DNA of 5,488 bases from NCBI GenBank assembly GCA_030666935.1, contig DAOUWX010000135.1:1-5488 (forward strand), read 5' to 3'. The translations under genes were made by a program, and so were the position numbers. The notes under the pieces are model-generated. The model searched no databases, was not told where the DNA came from, and saw only the letters and a program-made list of their open reading frames with translations. This stretch comes from Atribacterota bacterium (GTDB lineage Bacteria > Atribacterota > Phoenicimicrobiia > Phoenicimicrobiales > Phoenicimicrobiaceae). Positions 4,515 to 5,488 of the stretch are shown here, in pieces. The number at the start of each line of letters is the position of its first letter. Within the stretch, counting starts at the first letter, position 1.

Positions 4515-5488
4515 ATGAAAACTATCGAATGGAAAGATGGGAAAGTATTTCTAATCGACCAGAGAAAACTTCCTTTGAAATATGAAATAATTAATTGTTC
4601 TTCCTACCAGGAAGTAGCAGAAGCTATTAAGAAGATGAAAATAAGAGGTGCACCGGCTATTGGAGTGGCGGCTGCCTTTGGCATAGCCCTTGCTGCTTAT
4701 TCTTCAAAGGCAGATATCTATAAAGAATTCAGTTTAGATATAGAAAAAGCTAAAAACTGCCTGGCTCTTACTCGACCTACAGCAGTCAATCTGTTTTGGG
4801 CCCTGGAGAGAATGATGAATTTAATTAATATAAAAAAAGATGTTGATTTATTTAAATTAAAAGATATAATCTTACAGGAAGCTAAAAATATTGCCCGGGA
4901 AGATATTGAGATAAATAAAGTAATGGGAAGATACGGAGCTTCATTAATTAAAGATGGGGACAATATTCTTACTCACTGCAATGCCGGGGCTTTGGCTACC
5001 GTAGATCACGGTACCGCCCTGGGAGTGATTCGTACTTCTTTTAAAGAAGGAAAGAAGATACATGTCTATGTCGATGAAACCAGACCGGTATTACAGGGGG
5101 CAGGGCTTACCGCCTGGGAATTAATGCAGGAGAAAATCCCCTTTACTCTGATCACTGATGATATGGCTGGGTTTTTGATGTATCGGAAAAAGGTAAACTT
5201 AATCATGGTTGGAGCAGACCGTATTGCTCGAAACGGTGATGTGGTCAATAAAATCGGAACTTATTCTTTATCTGTTTTAGCCCGAGAAAATAAAGTTCCT
5301 TTTTATGTTGCTGCTCCCATATCTACTATTGATATGTCCTTAAAATCAGGGGAGGAAATTCCCATTGAAGAGAGGGACCCTAAAGAAGTTACTTATATAT
5401 TGGGTAAGCAGATAGCCCCTGCAGGAGTAAAAGTATTTAATCCGGCTTTTGATCTTACTCCTAATGAGTATGTGGAGGCTATTATTAC
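4515..5488 (+). CDS. mtnA: S-methyl-5-thioribose-1-phosphate isomerase MtnA (3' end outside window)
   Basis: There are 324 complete codons with no stop before the window edge. The family is usually about 345 residues, so only the C-terminal tail is missing. MtnA is a cytoplasmic enzyme that converts 5-methylthioribose-1-phosphate to 5-methylthioribulose-1-phosphate in methionine salvage. Signatures are RGAPAIGVAAAFGIALA (44-60), HCNAGALAT (154-162) with catalytic C155, DETRPVLQGAGLTAWEL (around 190-207), and GADRIARNGDVVNKIGTY (233-250) with catalytic D235. The C155-D235 spacing of 80 equals that of Cys160 and Asp240 in Bacillus subtilis MtnA. The N-terminal domain and motifs favour MtnA over eIF2B-like proteins or archaeal ribose-1,5-bisphosphate isomerase. 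The ATG at 4515 follows AAGGG (4506-4510) at 4-base spacing. Its likely substrate supplier, a nucleoside phosphorylase, lies two genes upstream, but 458 bases of repeats separate mtnA from the preceding gene, so co-transcription is not assured. Confidence 0.95.
   Translation, partial: MKTIEWKDGKVFLIDQRKLPLKYEIINCSSYQEVAEAIKKMKIRGAPAIGVAAAFGIALAAYSSKADIYKEFSLDIEKAKNCLALTRPTAVNLFWALERMMNLINIKKDVDLFKLKDIILQEAKNIAREDIEINKVMGRYGASLIKDGDNILTHCNAGALATVDHGTALGVIRTSFKEGKKIHVYVDETRPVLQGAGLTAWELMQEKIPFTLITDDMAGFLMYRKKVNLIMVGADRIARNGDVVNKIGTYSLSVLARENKVPFYVAAPISTIDMSLKSGEEIPIEERDPKEVTYILGKQIAPAGVKVFNPAFDLTPNEYVEAII

Noticed and set aside
4718..4963. Open frame of 81 codons on the - strand
   Set aside because: It is antisense to mtnA, whose motifs run continuously through the region. 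The apparent hydrophobicity reflects the complementary coding strand.
5066..5248. Open frame of 60 codons on the - strand
   Set aside because: It is antisense to the conserved MtnA core that includes D235, with no independent evidence.

Overview
This is an AT-rich stretch of a bacterial chromosome with five protein genes, all on the + strand. The gene products are: a membrane-anchored DUF3048 (YerB-like) protein (69-1559), a XerD-type tyrosine recombinase (1639-2535), a trimeric-class purine nucleoside phosphorylase (2781-3605), a COG2426 'small multi-drug export' membrane protein overlapping it (3589-4056), and S-methyl-5-thioribose-1-phosphate isomerase MtnA (4515 to the window edge; only the last few residues are missing). 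There is no phage, transposase, CRISPR, tRNA or rRNA signal.

The xerD-then-PNP order recalls the Firmicutes neighbourhood (in Bacillus subtilis xerD, phosphopentomutase, pupG), and DUF3048 proteins are typical of Firmicutes and relatives. The DUF3048 protein, however, has a TonB-like membrane anchor in place of a lipoprotein signal, which fits an organism with an outer membrane. An uncultured, AT-rich diderm anaerobe near the Firmicutes, for example Atribacterota, would fit. This is a low-confidence guess from style and gene order, not a measured placement.

Layout: 1-68 holds a short repeat copy and the ribosome binding site of the DUF3048 gene. The 79-base gap before xerD carries three GTTAC words spaced exactly 10 bases apart and an overlapping, weak dif-like sequence. 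The gaps 2536-2780 and 4057-4514 are not ordinary spacer. Much of both can be read as drifting 7-base units (TAGTGAA, TAGTCGT, AAACGNN, GAGCGTG, ACTAAMY and others). Arrays in TAGTGAA orientation start 2-3 bases after stop codons, and a 31-base array in the opposite orientation sits 16-24 bases before two start codons. The second gap also holds a 61-base nested palindrome whose two arms show compensatory base changes.

Functional links: the phosphorylase has Asp where typical PNPs have the base-reading Asn (human N243). This raises the possibility that it accepts 6-aminopurine nucleosides such as adenosine or methylthioadenosine. Methylthioadenosine phosphorolysis would yield the substrate of the nearby MtnA. 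The COG2426 membrane gene is probably translationally coupled to the phosphorylase gene. The most unusual points are the heptad-built intergenic DNA and the TonB-like anchor on the DUF3048 protein.
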